Shown piece by piece: positions 1-6,236 of a stretch of DNA of 6,236 nucleotides. Numbering within the stretch: position 1 is the first letter of the stretch; each line of letters opens with the position of its first letter. Location of the stretch: assembly GCA_003645555.1 (NCBI GenBank), contig QNFN01000121.1, positions 1 through 6,236 of the forward strand. Reading direction: 5' to 3'. A program made the translations under genes and the position numbers. The notes beneath the pieces were generated by a model. That model was given only the letters and a program-made list of their open reading frames with translations. It had not been told where the DNA came from and made no database searches. Origin of the DNA: Gammaproteobacteria bacterium (GTDB taxonomy: Bacteria > Pseudomonadota > Gammaproteobacteria > QNFN01).

Positions 1-477
1 GCCAGGCAGTTCGAACTCGCGCTTGATGCCGTCGCGGAGTTGTCTCCTCCGGGCCCGCCCGAGGGCACCCGCCGCCTCGGCGTTGCCGCCGCACAATTAC
101 ACGGCCTGGCGATTGCCACCAGCCAGCGCATCCCGCGCCACGAGGTAGCCAGGCGAATCGCCGAGTTGCCATTACCGATCGGCTGGTTGGATGATGACCG
201 CGAGGCCTGCGGCCTGGTGCTTGCCGGACTGCGCCGGCGCAGGCTGGAACTCAACGAGCGCGACCTCGACAGCTGCCGGGCGGTGACCCTGGCGGCCCGC
301 CTGCTCAGCCTGCTTGATGCCTTTGCGCCTCCGGGTTCGCCGCTTCCGGAACTGGAAATCACTGTGACCGCCGGCCTGCTGATGTTCTCCATCACCTCGA
401 CTCCCGTAAAGGTGCATCGGCCGGGCCGGCAACTGGCAGAGACCCTCGGCGTACCGGTCGCGATCAGCCCCGGGTAG
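1..477 (+). CDS. C-terminal fragment of an unidentified protein, possibly Ppx/GppA-like with a degenerate HD domain
   Basis: The reading frame is open from base 1 to a TAG at 475-477, giving 158 residues of a protein that starts before the window. I do not recognise it with confidence. The segment around residues 26-60 (VAAAQLHGLAIATS, then a His-rich stretch and ELPLPIGW) is laid out like the HD domain of Ppx/GppA phosphatases, where an AALLHDIG-type motif is followed by LPGF and a helix of the type EEQ-LALLVRYHR. The end (residues about 100-158, with RLLSLLDAF and LPELEITV) resembles the last helix and beta-strand lobe of that family. Where an HD protein has His-Asp, this one has His34-Gly35, so metal-dependent catalysis by this domain looks lost if the alignment is right. 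It is rich in Arg and Ala, with no membrane segment or signal visible. The 3' end overlaps the convergent AlgH-family gene by 14 bp. The coding call is firm; the family is a guess from pattern. Confidence 0.65.
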   Translation, partial: ARQFELALDAVAELSPPGPPEGTRRLGVAAAQLHGLAIATSQRIPRHEVARRIAELPLPIGWLDDDREACGLVLAGLRRRRLELNERDLDSCRAVTLAARLLSLLDAFAPPGSPLPELEITVTAGLLMFSITSTPVKVHRPGRQLAETLGVPVAISPG

Positions 478-1105
478 GTGTTGTCACCTTCACTGGTGGT
501 CGGTAGCGAACCCAGCGCTGCTGACGGCGATCCATCAACTCCTGCCACTGCCGTTCACTGTCGAGCGTGAACAGGCTGTCGGCATCGGCCGGCAGCACCC
601 GCCAGTCACCGCGCTCAATCTCACCACCGAGTTGCCCGGGAGCCCAGCCGGCATGGCCAAACAGCAAACGCACCTCGCTGTCGTTGCTGCCGGCAAGCAG
701 CCGTTCGACCAGAAGGGCCGGATTGCTACCGTAGGAGACCTCCTCAAGCACCTGTTTCGCCCCATCGGGCACGTGCCGAGCACGTAGCAGCCAGAGCAGT
801 CCGTCGCGTCCCACCGGTCCACCGAAATAGAGGCGCAACTCACGCGAGCGAACCCCGGGCAGGTCGGGCAGCAACTCTTCTGCTGGTACCTCCAGCGGCC
901 GATTGACGATGACCCCGAGGCTGCCGCCAGGGCCGTGCTCGAGCAGCAGGATGACCGTCTCACGCCACAGCGGATGCCCCACCTGGGATGTTGCCAACAG
1001 GTACATGCCGCGTTGCGGTGACGGATCCGCCTGAACCGTGGCCGTCAGAATGAGCAGCAGGACAAAACCGGCACTCGACCATCTAGGTGACAGACGATGG
1101 CTCAC
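464..1105 (-). CDS. YqgE/AlgH family (UPF0301) protein with an N-terminal signal peptide
   Basis: This is a 213-residue protein with the full YqgE/AlgH fold. Seen motifs are VILLLEHGPGGSLGVIVNRP (residues 51-70), YFGGPVGRDGLLWLL (93-107), SYGSNPALL (124-132) and LLFGHAGWAPGQLGGEIERGDW (147-168). The biochemical role of the family is unsettled; AlgH was linked to alginate regulation in Pseudomonas. The start chosen is the GTG at 1105, whose GTGA overlaps the TGA stop of the upstream cytochrome gene. A longer frame back to 1156 exists but would run 54 bp into that gene. From this start the N-terminus is a good Sec signal: a basic segment (SHRLSPRW), a hydrophobic core (FVLLLILTATV, residues 14-24) and a likely cleavage site after VQA at residue 26. 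Typical family members are about 185 residues, lack a signal and are cytoplasmic, so the mature part here (about 187 residues) matches normal length and the signal is an addition. The family call is sure; export is inferred from sequence. Confidence 0.93.
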   Translation of the reverse strand: MSHRLSPRWSSAGFVLLLILTATVQADPSPQRGMYLLATSQVGHPLWRETVILLLEHGPGGSLGVIVNRPLEVPAEELLPDLPGVRSRELRLYFGGPVGRDGLLWLLRARHVPDGAKQVLEEVSYGSNPALLVERLLAGSNDSEVRLLFGHAGWAPGQLGGEIERGDWRVLPADADSLFTLDSERQWQELMDRRQQRWVRYRPPVKVTTPTRG

Positions 1106-2133
1106 CACCAGCGTTCCGGCGCATCGCGGTGCATGACGTTGTGGCAGCGCTCGCACTCGAAAACCGAAAACGCGACCCGACCGTGGCAGCGACCGCAGAA
1201 CTCCCCTTGCAGGATCGCCCCCATGTTGACCGGGTTGGCGCCCGCCTGCGGTACAAAAATCGCCGGGTGGCAGTTACTGCAGTCGAGCCACTGGGTGTGC
1301 GCCTTGTGCGGAAAACGCACGTACGGCATCTCGCGGGTCTCCGCCATGACAATGGTGAAGTCGAGCTCGGCCATCGGCGGACCGTCCCCGCTCACCGTGG
1401 TGCGTGGTTCGATGATGCCGGCCTGCAGTGTGCGCACCCAGTCGACCGTGCCAGCACTGCTGCGCGGGAAGGTGGAGGTCGCCTCAACCGGGTCCTGCAA
1501 CGTACCGAGGGCCTCGCTGGCCGGATCGTGGATGCTGTCTATCTGCCGCACCACCGGCGTCACTTCGACGAACTCCAGCCGCGGTTCCTGCGCTGGCGGA
1601 ATGAAGGTGCCACGCACCAGGCGAATATGGTAGGACGAGGTCAGCTTGAGGTCGGCATTCTCGCGCCCGGTGGCAAAGTCGATGCGCCAGGCGTAGGCGT
1701 CGTTCCACTCCGACGAGGTCGCGGTCCAGAAATTCCATGAACCCGTGTTGGGAAAAACCTCGGCGTTGGTGGCCGGATCGCGGCAAGTCAGGTCGACCAG
1801 GGTGCGCAACTCCTCGAGGCCCGGCAATCGCCAGTCCTCGTGACCGCCGTAACGCACCGGCTTGCGTGCCAGGCCGCGCATGGCGTCGTCCCAGGAGTTC
1901 ATCATGTACCAGGCGCGTCCCTCGGTGCAGGTCGCTCCGTCCCAGTGCTGGCCCTGTGGACAGCGCATCCAGGTAAGCCCGGTCGTCGAGTCCGTGACCG
2001 TCCCGTCCGTGTGGGTGGTGAAGCGCGCCGTGGGCACCGTCGGCGTCACGCCCGGCTCACATAACTGGGCCAGCACGGGACCGGCAGCCAGAACCACGGT
2101 CACAGCCAGTATCCAGCCAATCAAGGCTTGCAT
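1102..2133 (-). CDS. Exported DUF1566 protein with C-terminal triheme cytochrome c7-like domain
   Basis: This is a 343-residue protein in three parts. Residues 1-22 are a Sec signal (hydrophobic core LIGWILAVTVVLAAG, cleavage near VLA|Q). Residues about 42-176 are a DUF1566 (Lcl-like) domain, recognisable from DGTVTDSTTGLTWMRC, the WDDAM helix, DWRLPGLEELRTLVD, the FWTATS strand and the terminal HIRLVRG. Residues about 265-343 are a c-type heme domain with three CxxCH sites at 285-289 (CSNCH), 313-317 (CGRCH) and 327-331 (CERCH). It has exactly three further histidines (276, 279, 335), which is what three bis-His hemes would need. FPHKAH before the first site and CGRCHGRVAF between sites fit the c7/'nanowire' triheme pattern. 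It should be periplasmic or outer-surface and depend on cytochrome c maturation; its redox partner is unknown. The ATG at 2133 has GGA five bases upstream and leaves the predicted promoter outside the gene. A GTG at 2157 lies at the predicted transcription start and has no ribosome site. The last codons overlap the AlgH-family gene. Confidence 0.9.
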   Translation of the reverse strand: MQALIGWILAVTVVLAAGPVLAQLCEPGVTPTVPTARFTTHTDGTVTDSTTGLTWMRCPQGQHWDGATCTEGRAWYMMNSWDDAMRGLARKPVRYGGHEDWRLPGLEELRTLVDLTCRDPATNAEVFPNTGSWNFWTATSSEWNDAYAWRIDFATGRENADLKLTSSYHIRLVRGTFIPPAQEPRLEFVEVTPVVRQIDSIHDPASEALGTLQDPVEATSTFPRSSAGTVDWVRTLQAGIIEPRTTVSGDGPPMAELDFTIVMAETREMPYVRFPHKAHTQWLDCSNCHPAIFVPQAGANPVNMGAILQGEFCGRCHGRVAFSVFECERCHNVMHRDAPERWW

Positions 2134-2163
2134 AATTCCGTCTGCACGATTGGACACGCGGTC

Positions 2164-2191
2164 ACTATACGTGCTTTCTCTTCGCTGTCGA
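2164..2191 (-). promoter_or_regulatory. Predicted sigma70-type promoter for the cytochrome/AlgH-family unit
   Basis: Read on the minus strand, TCGACA (2191-2186; five of six match TTGACA) is followed after 16 bp by TATAGT (2169-2164; five of six match TATAAT). Transcription would begin near 2157, giving a leader of about 24 bases before the ATG at 2133. This spacing supports the shorter start of the cytochrome gene. The call rests on consensus matching only. Confidence 0.5.
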
Positions 2192-2235
2192 AACCGTGAC
2201 GGTAGTCAGGTTTGCAGTTGCGCAGAAGACACGCC

Positions 2236-2307
2236 ATGCCGGAAAATAACTTTGCCAGACTGCTCGCCGAGCGGCCACTGATCAAAGCGCCAGAGGAAGT
2301 CACGTGA
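2236..2307 (+). CDS. Possible 23-residue upstream ORF preceding the CBS gene
   Basis: An ATG at 2236 opens a frame of 23 codons (begins MPENNFARLLAERP, ends APEEVT) whose TGA at 2305-2307 overlaps the ATG of the CBS-domain gene as TGATG. The ribosome site of the CBS gene lies inside it, so if translated it could couple to that gene. The site before its own ATG is weak (AGAAGA at 2224-2229), and its third-position GC (about 65 percent) looks lower than in the surrounding genes. It resembles no family I know. It may be chance, a leader peptide, or the remnant of a longer gene. Confidence 0.2.
   Translation: MPENNFARLLAERPLIKAPEEVT
2292..2299 (+). promoter_or_regulatory. Ribosome binding site of the CBS-domain gene
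   Basis: AGAGGAAG lies 7 bases before the ATG at 2307 and is a strong anti-16S match. It decides for the ATG at 2307, or the adjacent GTG at 2304, as the start of the CBS-domain gene. Confidence 0.7.
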
Positions 2308-2729
2308 TGCTGGTCAATGAGTTGATGACGGAGTCGCTGCTCACCGTCAATGAGCACGACACCCTGGTCCGCACTCGCGAGTTGATGCTCGCCCACCGCG
2401 TCCGCCACATGCCGGTGGTCGATGGTGAAAACCGCTTCATCGGCCTGGTCACGCAGCGCGACCTGCTCGCCGCGGCCATGTCGCCGCTGCTACCGGTGGC
2501 CATCGATGAACTGGAAACCCTCGAGACGGCCGTCACGGTCGGCGAGGTGATGAACCGCGACATTGTCGCGGTCGACGAAAATACCGACCTGGCCGAGGCA
2601 GCCCAGATCCTGCTCGACCACAAGTTTGGCTGCCTGCCGGTGCTGCACGACGGGTACCTGACCGGCATCCTCACCGAGGCCGACTTCGTCAAGCTGGTGA
2701 TCGATCTGGTCGGCCGGAAAGAGGAGTGA
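2307..2729 (+). CDS. Stand-alone tandem CBS-domain protein
   Basis: This 140-residue protein consists of almost nothing but a pair of CBS motifs. CBS1 spans about residues 4-58 (NELMTESLLTVNEHDTL, then RHMPVVDGENRFIGLVTQRDLL). CBS2 spans about 76-132 (VGEVMNRDIVAVDENTDL, then GCLPVLHDGYLTGILTEADF). Such Bateman modules bind adenine nucleotides or related ligands and usually act as sensors. With no catalytic or transport domain attached, the target cannot be read from sequence. There is no signal or membrane segment, so it is cytoplasmic. The ATG at 2307 follows a strong ribosome site; a GTG one codon upstream is possible. aat starts 34 bp downstream on the same strand with no terminator between, so cotranscription is likely, but a link to the N-degron genes is only inference. 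Confidence 0.9.
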   Translation: MLVNELMTESLLTVNEHDTLVRTRELMLAHRVRHMPVVDGENRFIGLVTQRDLLAAAMSPLLPVAIDELETLETAVTVGEVMNRDIVAVDENTDLAEAAQILLDHKFGCLPVLHDGYLTGILTEADFVKLVIDLVGRKEE

Positions 2730-2763
2730 GCCGGACTCTACCGGCACACCCGACCCGACCCCC

Positions 2764-3480
2764 ATGCCACCCCTCCCCTGGCTTCCAGCCGACGAACCCG
2801 AGGCCCTGTTTCCACCCGTCAGGATGGCGCTGCGTGATCCTGACGGTCTGCTCGCGGCCGGCGGCGACCTCGCACCAAACCGATTGCTGCGCGCCTACCG
2901 CCACGGCATCTTCCCCTGGTACGGCCCCGGTGAGCCGATCCTCTGGTGGTCACCCGACCCGCGCACGGTGCTGTTCCCGGAGCGCCTGCACATCAGCCGC
3001 CGGTTGGCGCGCACCCTGCGCCAGGACCGTTTCAGGATCAGCTATGACACCTGTTTCGAGCGCGTTGTAAGCGCCTGTGCCGCACCCCGCCCAGAGGTCC
3101 GCGGCACCTGGATCACCCCGGAGATGACGGCGGCCTACCTGCAACTGCACACCCTTGGCCATGCCCACGCCATCGAGGTGTGGCAGGGGGAGTCACTGGT
3201 CGGCGGGCTCTATGGCGTGGCACTGGGTCGGGTGTTTTTCGGCGAGTCGATGTTCAGCAGCGTGCGCGACGCCTCCAAGGTGGCCCTGGTGCACCTCTGT
3301 GCCCGGCTGCGTCATCTTGGTTACGGCCTGCTCGACTGCCAAGTGGTTTCCGGTCACCTGCTGCGCATGGGTGCCGAGCAGCTGCCGCGAACGCGCTTCC
3401 TGTCCCTGCTCGACACCCTGGCCGATGACGAACCTCGCGCCTGGCCGACCGCACCGAGGCCTGGAGAGCGCCCGGCATGA
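2764..3480 (+). CDS. aat: Leucyl/phenylalanyl-tRNA-protein transferase
   Basis: The 238-residue enzyme transfers Leu or Phe from aminoacyl-tRNA to the N-terminal Lys or Arg of proteins, creating an N-degron read by ClpS-ClpA. Family landmarks are all present: LRDPDGLLAAGGDL (23-36), RHGIFPWYGPGEPILWWSPDPR (46-67), the HISRR helix (76-80), GTWIT (114-118), GHAHAIEVW (132-140), FFGESMFSS (158-166) and LLDCQVVSGHL (189-199). By alignment with the E. coli enzyme, Glu161, Asp191 and Gln193 correspond to catalytic-site residues E156, D186 and Q188. Length is normal for the family. The ATG at 2764 is the only sensible start, since the N-terminus matches homologues (LPWLP then FPP) and no other start codon lies close upstream in frame. 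It lacks a Shine-Dalgarno; GAGGAG at 2721-2726 is too far. The 3' end overlaps bpt by ATGA. Confidence 0.98.
   Translation: MPPLPWLPADEPEALFPPVRMALRDPDGLLAAGGDLAPNRLLRAYRHGIFPWYGPGEPILWWSPDPRTVLFPERLHISRRLARTLRQDRFRISYDTCFERVVSACAAPRPEVRGTWITPEMTAAYLQLHTLGHAHAIEVWQGESLVGGLYGVALGRVFFGESMFSSVRDASKVALVHLCARLRHLGYGLLDCQVVSGHLLRMGAEQLPRTRFLSLLDTLADDEPRAWPTAPRPGERPA
3463..3468 (+). promoter_or_regulatory. Ribosome binding site of bpt inside the end of aat
   Basis: GGAGAG lies 8 bases before the ATG at 3477, within the last codons of aat. Together with the ATGA stop-start overlap it fixes the bpt start and indicates coupled translation of the two transferases. Confidence 0.65.
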
Positions 3481-4208
3481 GTGCCCCGGGAGACGTTCCG
3501 GCGTTCTACGTCAGCCCGCCACACCCCTGTGGCTACCTGCCTGGGCGCGACGCCGTGACGCTGTTCCTGGACCCGACGACCCGCGCCGATGTCACGATCT
3601 ACACGCGCCTGGCCCGCTACGGATTCCGCCGCAGCGGCGCCCACCTCTACCGGCCCCGTTGCCCGGGCTGCCAGGCATGCGTGCCGGTGCGCCTGCCGGT
3701 GGCCGCTTACCAGCCCAACCGTAGCCAGCGTCGCTGCGCACGCGGCAACCGCGACCTGCGCCTCGACACGGCCCCGTTTCGCTTCGACGCGGCACAGTTC
3801 GCCCTCTACCGCCGTTACATGGCGTGGCGCCACCCGGGCAGCGCCATGGATGATGCCGACCCCGACCACTACATGGCCTGCTTTGCGAGTGACTGGTGTG
3901 CCAGCGAGGCACTCACCTGGTACGACGGCGACAACCTGCTGGCGGTGGCGATCCTCGATCGTCTCGGTGACGCCCTGTCGGCGGTCTACACTTTTTTCGA
4001 ACCCGAAGAGGCCGCGCGCGGCCTCGGCAACCTGGCCGTGCTGCAGCAGGTTGCCATGGCTCACGAGGCGGAGTTGGAATGGGTCTACCTCGGTTACTGG
4101 ATCAGAGACTGCGCCAAAATGAGCTACAAGATCGGACTCCGACCGCTCGAGTGGTTTGACGAAGGGCGCTGGCGCCGTCTTGAGCCGGGAGCACCAGCAC
4201 CGTTCTGA
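3477..4208 (+). CDS. bpt: Aspartate/glutamate leucyltransferase (bacterial Ate1-type, Bpt)
   Basis: This 243-residue protein belongs to the bacterial branch of the arginyltransferase family. The characterised member (Vibrio vulnificus Bpt) moves Leu from Leu-tRNA to N-terminal Asp or Glu, feeding acidic N-termini into the ClpS-ClpAP pathway. Visible signatures are CGYLPGRDA (18-26), LYRPRCPGCQACVPVRLPV (57-75, with Cys62, Cys65 and Cys68), the PNRSQRR segment (80-86), RYMAWRHPGSAMDD (113-126), SAVYTFFEP (168-176), and YLGYWIRDCAKMSYKIG (204-220) followed by LRPLEWF, the strongest family motif. Length is ordinary. It overlaps aat by four bases and has a good ribosome site, so the pair forms an operon. 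Older annotations call it arginyl-tRNA-protein transferase; leucyl specificity is inferred from the bacterial clade. Confidence 0.97.
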   Translation: MSAPGDVPAFYVSPPHPCGYLPGRDAVTLFLDPTTRADVTIYTRLARYGFRRSGAHLYRPRCPGCQACVPVRLPVAAYQPNRSQRRCARGNRDLRLDTAPFRFDAAQFALYRRYMAWRHPGSAMDDADPDHYMACFASDWCASEALTWYDGDNLLAVAILDRLGDALSAVYTFFEPEEAARGLGNLAVLQQVAMAHEAELEWVYLGYWIRDCAKMSYKIGLRPLEWFDEGRWRRLEPGAPAPF

Positions 4209-4221
4209 AGCCGGGATGCCC

Positions 4222-4249
4222 TTGCCTTACTGGCTATTATGGCCATAAT
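4222..4249 (+). promoter_or_regulatory. Predicted infA promoter overlapping a palindrome
   Basis: TTGCCT (4222-4227) and CATAAT (4244-4249) are separated by 16 bp and resemble a sigma70 promoter. Transcription would start near 4256 and give infA a leader of about 40 bases. The -10 element lies in the right half of the palindrome at 4233-4252, so a protein bound there could control infA. Consensus matching only; infA may also receive read-through from bpt. Confidence 0.45.
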
Positions 4250-4252
4250 AGC
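4233..4252 (+). repeat. Perfect 20-bp palindrome upstream of infA
   Basis: The half-site GCTATTATGG is followed directly by its exact reverse complement, with no spacer. GAAGCC at 4207-4212 and GGCTTC at 4254-4259 add an outer inverted pair around it. It could be an operator for the infA promoter or, as RNA, a stem after bpt. There is no T-run, so it does not look like a standard intrinsic terminator. Confidence 0.75.
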
Positions 4253-4263
4253 GGGCTTCCAAG

Positions 4264-4276
4264 GGCGCCTCGCGCC
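4264..4276 (+). other. Short hairpin in the predicted infA leader
   Basis: GGCGC (4264-4268) pairs with GCGCC (4272-4276) around a three-base CTC loop. It lies between the predicted transcription start and the weak ribosome site GGA (4288-4290). It could stabilise the message or affect translation; it is short enough to be chance. Confidence 0.3.
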
Positions 4277-4296
4277 AGAGACTAACTGGACACTTG

Positions 4297-4515
4297 ATGG
4301 CTAAAGAAGAACACATCGAAATGGAAGGCACGGTCGTCGAGACCCTGCCCAACACCATGTTCCGCGTAAAGCTGGAGAACGATCACGTTGTGACCGCGCA
4401 CATCTCCGGAAAAATGCGCAAGCACTACATCCGCATCCTGCGCGGCGACTCGGTCAAGGTCGAGTTGACCCCCTACGATCTGAGTAAAGGCCGCATCGTC
4501 TACCGCAGCCGCTGA
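4297..4515 (+). CDS. infA: Translation initiation factor IF1
   Basis: The 72-residue product has the standard length and near-complete identity to gammaproteobacterial IF1 along its whole length: [19 protein letters not shown] at the start, [29 protein letters not shown] in the middle, and [17 protein letters not shown] at the end. It is a single S1/OB-fold that occupies the ribosomal A site during initiation, with IF2 and IF3. The ATG at 4297 gives the conserved MAKE start; a TTG one codon upstream is in frame but would add an extra Met to a fixed N-terminus. The gap of 88 bp after bpt holds a predicted promoter and a palindrome, so infA is probably expressed at least partly on its own. It converges with clpA. 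Confidence 0.99.
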   Translation: MAKEEHIEMEGTVVETLPNTMFRVKLENDHVVTAHISGKMRKHYIRILRGDSVKVELTPYDLSKGRIVYRSR

Positions 4516-4654
4516 CAGCCTGTTGAAATTCTACTCAGCTGGCACAATCCAGCGTCAAAATGGGCCTCAGAATGCTCATTTACTCCAGTAAACTGCGCTT
4601 TATCGACCCATTTTTCCTTGTCTCGCACTCATCTGAGCGAATTTCAACTGCCTG
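4516..4654. repeat. Imperfect inverted repeat with nested hairpins between infA and clpA
   Basis: This element fills most of the infA-clpA gap. The outer arms pair at 4522-4531 with 4639-4648 (GTTGAAATTC, ten pairs), at 4534-4538 with 4633-4637 (CTCAG, five pairs), and partly at 4516-4520 with 4650-4654. Inside are a hairpin GCTGG/CCAGC (4538-4542 with 4549-4553), a stem AAAATGGG/CCCATTTT (4557-4564 with 4607-4614), and within that TTTACT/AGTAAA (4579-4584 with 4587-4592). It begins one base after the infA stop. Possible roles are a bidirectional terminator for the convergent genes, a structured RNA, or a copy of a dispersed palindromic repeat or non-autonomous element. It has no ORF, and I could not test copy number. 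Confidence 0.7.
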
Positions 4655-4660
4655 CTAAGC

Positions 4661-4676
4661 CGCCCGACTCCGGGCG
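4661..4676 (-). terminator. GC-rich hairpin just after the clpA stop, possible terminator
   Basis: CGCCCG (4661-4666) pairs with CGGGCG (4671-4676) around a four-base loop, five bases beyond the clpA stop on the minus strand. No T-run follows on that strand, so it is not a classical intrinsic terminator by itself. It may protect the message end or act with the neighbouring inverted repeat. Confidence 0.4.
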
Positions 4677-4681
4677 ATCGA

Positions 4682-6236
<1,555 letters not shown>

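Noticed and set aside
464..1156. Longer AlgH-family start at 1156
   Set aside because: It would overlap the cytochrome gene by 55 bp and put an Arg/Cys-rich stretch ahead of the signal peptide. The GTGA-coupled start at 1105 is more natural.
1087..1740. Plus-strand ORF (217 codons) opposite the cytochrome gene
   Set aside because: It is antisense to the DUF1566-triheme gene, has no recognisable domain, and is explained by codon bias on the other strand.
1102..2157. GTG at 2157 as the start of the cytochrome gene
   Set aside because: It has no ribosome site and sits at the predicted transcription start. The ATG at 2133 has GGA upstream and gives a cleaner signal peptide.
2212..2248. Plus-strand promoter for the CBS gene
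   Set aside because: TTGCAG and TTGCGC occur as possible -35 boxes, but no -10 near consensus lies at 16-18 bp, so the promoter position cannot be supported.
3354..4064. Long minus-strand ORF (236 codons) opposite aat and bpt
   Set aside because: It lies wholly antisense to two genes with full-length family matches and reads as low-complexity Ala/Gly/Arg/Val sequence. It is a product of high GC, not a gene.
4557..4614. Classical intrinsic terminator formed by AAAATGGG/CCCATTTT
   Set aside because: The arms are 42 bases apart and the T-run is inside the stem rather than after a GC-rich hairpin. It may still help stop transcription, but it was not called a terminator on its own.
4516..4654. 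tRNA or tRNA-like cloverleaf in the infA-clpA gap
   Set aside because: Despite nested stems, the outer stem is too long and imperfect, there is no TTC-type T-arm or anticodon-arm spacing, and the size is about 140 bases.

Overview
The window reads as chromosomal DNA of a GC-rich gammaproteobacterium. The basis is the close match of ClpA, IF1, Aat and Bpt to gammaproteobacterial proteins and the neighbourhood aat-bpt-infA-clpA, which is also found in Pseudomonas. I cannot place it more finely. The triheme c-type cytochrome suggests a lineage with respiratory or extracellular electron-transfer chemistry, but that is inference. No tRNA, rRNA, CRISPR array or transposase gene is visible.

Left part (1-2133): the window opens inside a plus-strand gene that ends at 477. 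It is not confidently recognised, but its C-terminal region resembles a degenerate HD domain of the Ppx/GppA type. It converges on, and overlaps by 14 bp, a minus-strand two-gene unit. That unit encodes first an exported DUF1566 protein carrying a C-terminal triheme cytochrome c7-like domain (1102-2133), then a YqgE/AlgH-family protein with its own predicted signal peptide (464-1105). The two genes overlap by GTGA, so they are probably translationally coupled. The AlgH family is normally cytoplasmic, so an exported member coupled to a multiheme cytochrome is the least ordinary thing here.

Middle (2134-4515): a divergent control region leads into plus-strand genes. These are a stand-alone two-CBS-domain protein, aat (leucyl/phenylalanyl-tRNA-protein transferase), bpt (aspartate/glutamate leucyltransferase, overlapping aat by ATGA) and infA (translation initiation factor IF1). 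infA appears to have its own promoter, which overlaps a perfect 20-bp palindrome.

Right part (4516-6236): a 166-bp convergent intergenic region holds an imperfect inverted repeat with nested hairpins at 4516-4654 and a small GC-rich hairpin. After it comes the 3' two-thirds of clpA on the minus strand, cut by the window edge.

Together aat, bpt and clpA make up most of the bacterial N-degron pathway. The two transferases put destabilising Leu or Phe on protein N-termini, and ClpA (with ClpS and ClpP, not in this window) unfolds such proteins for degradation.
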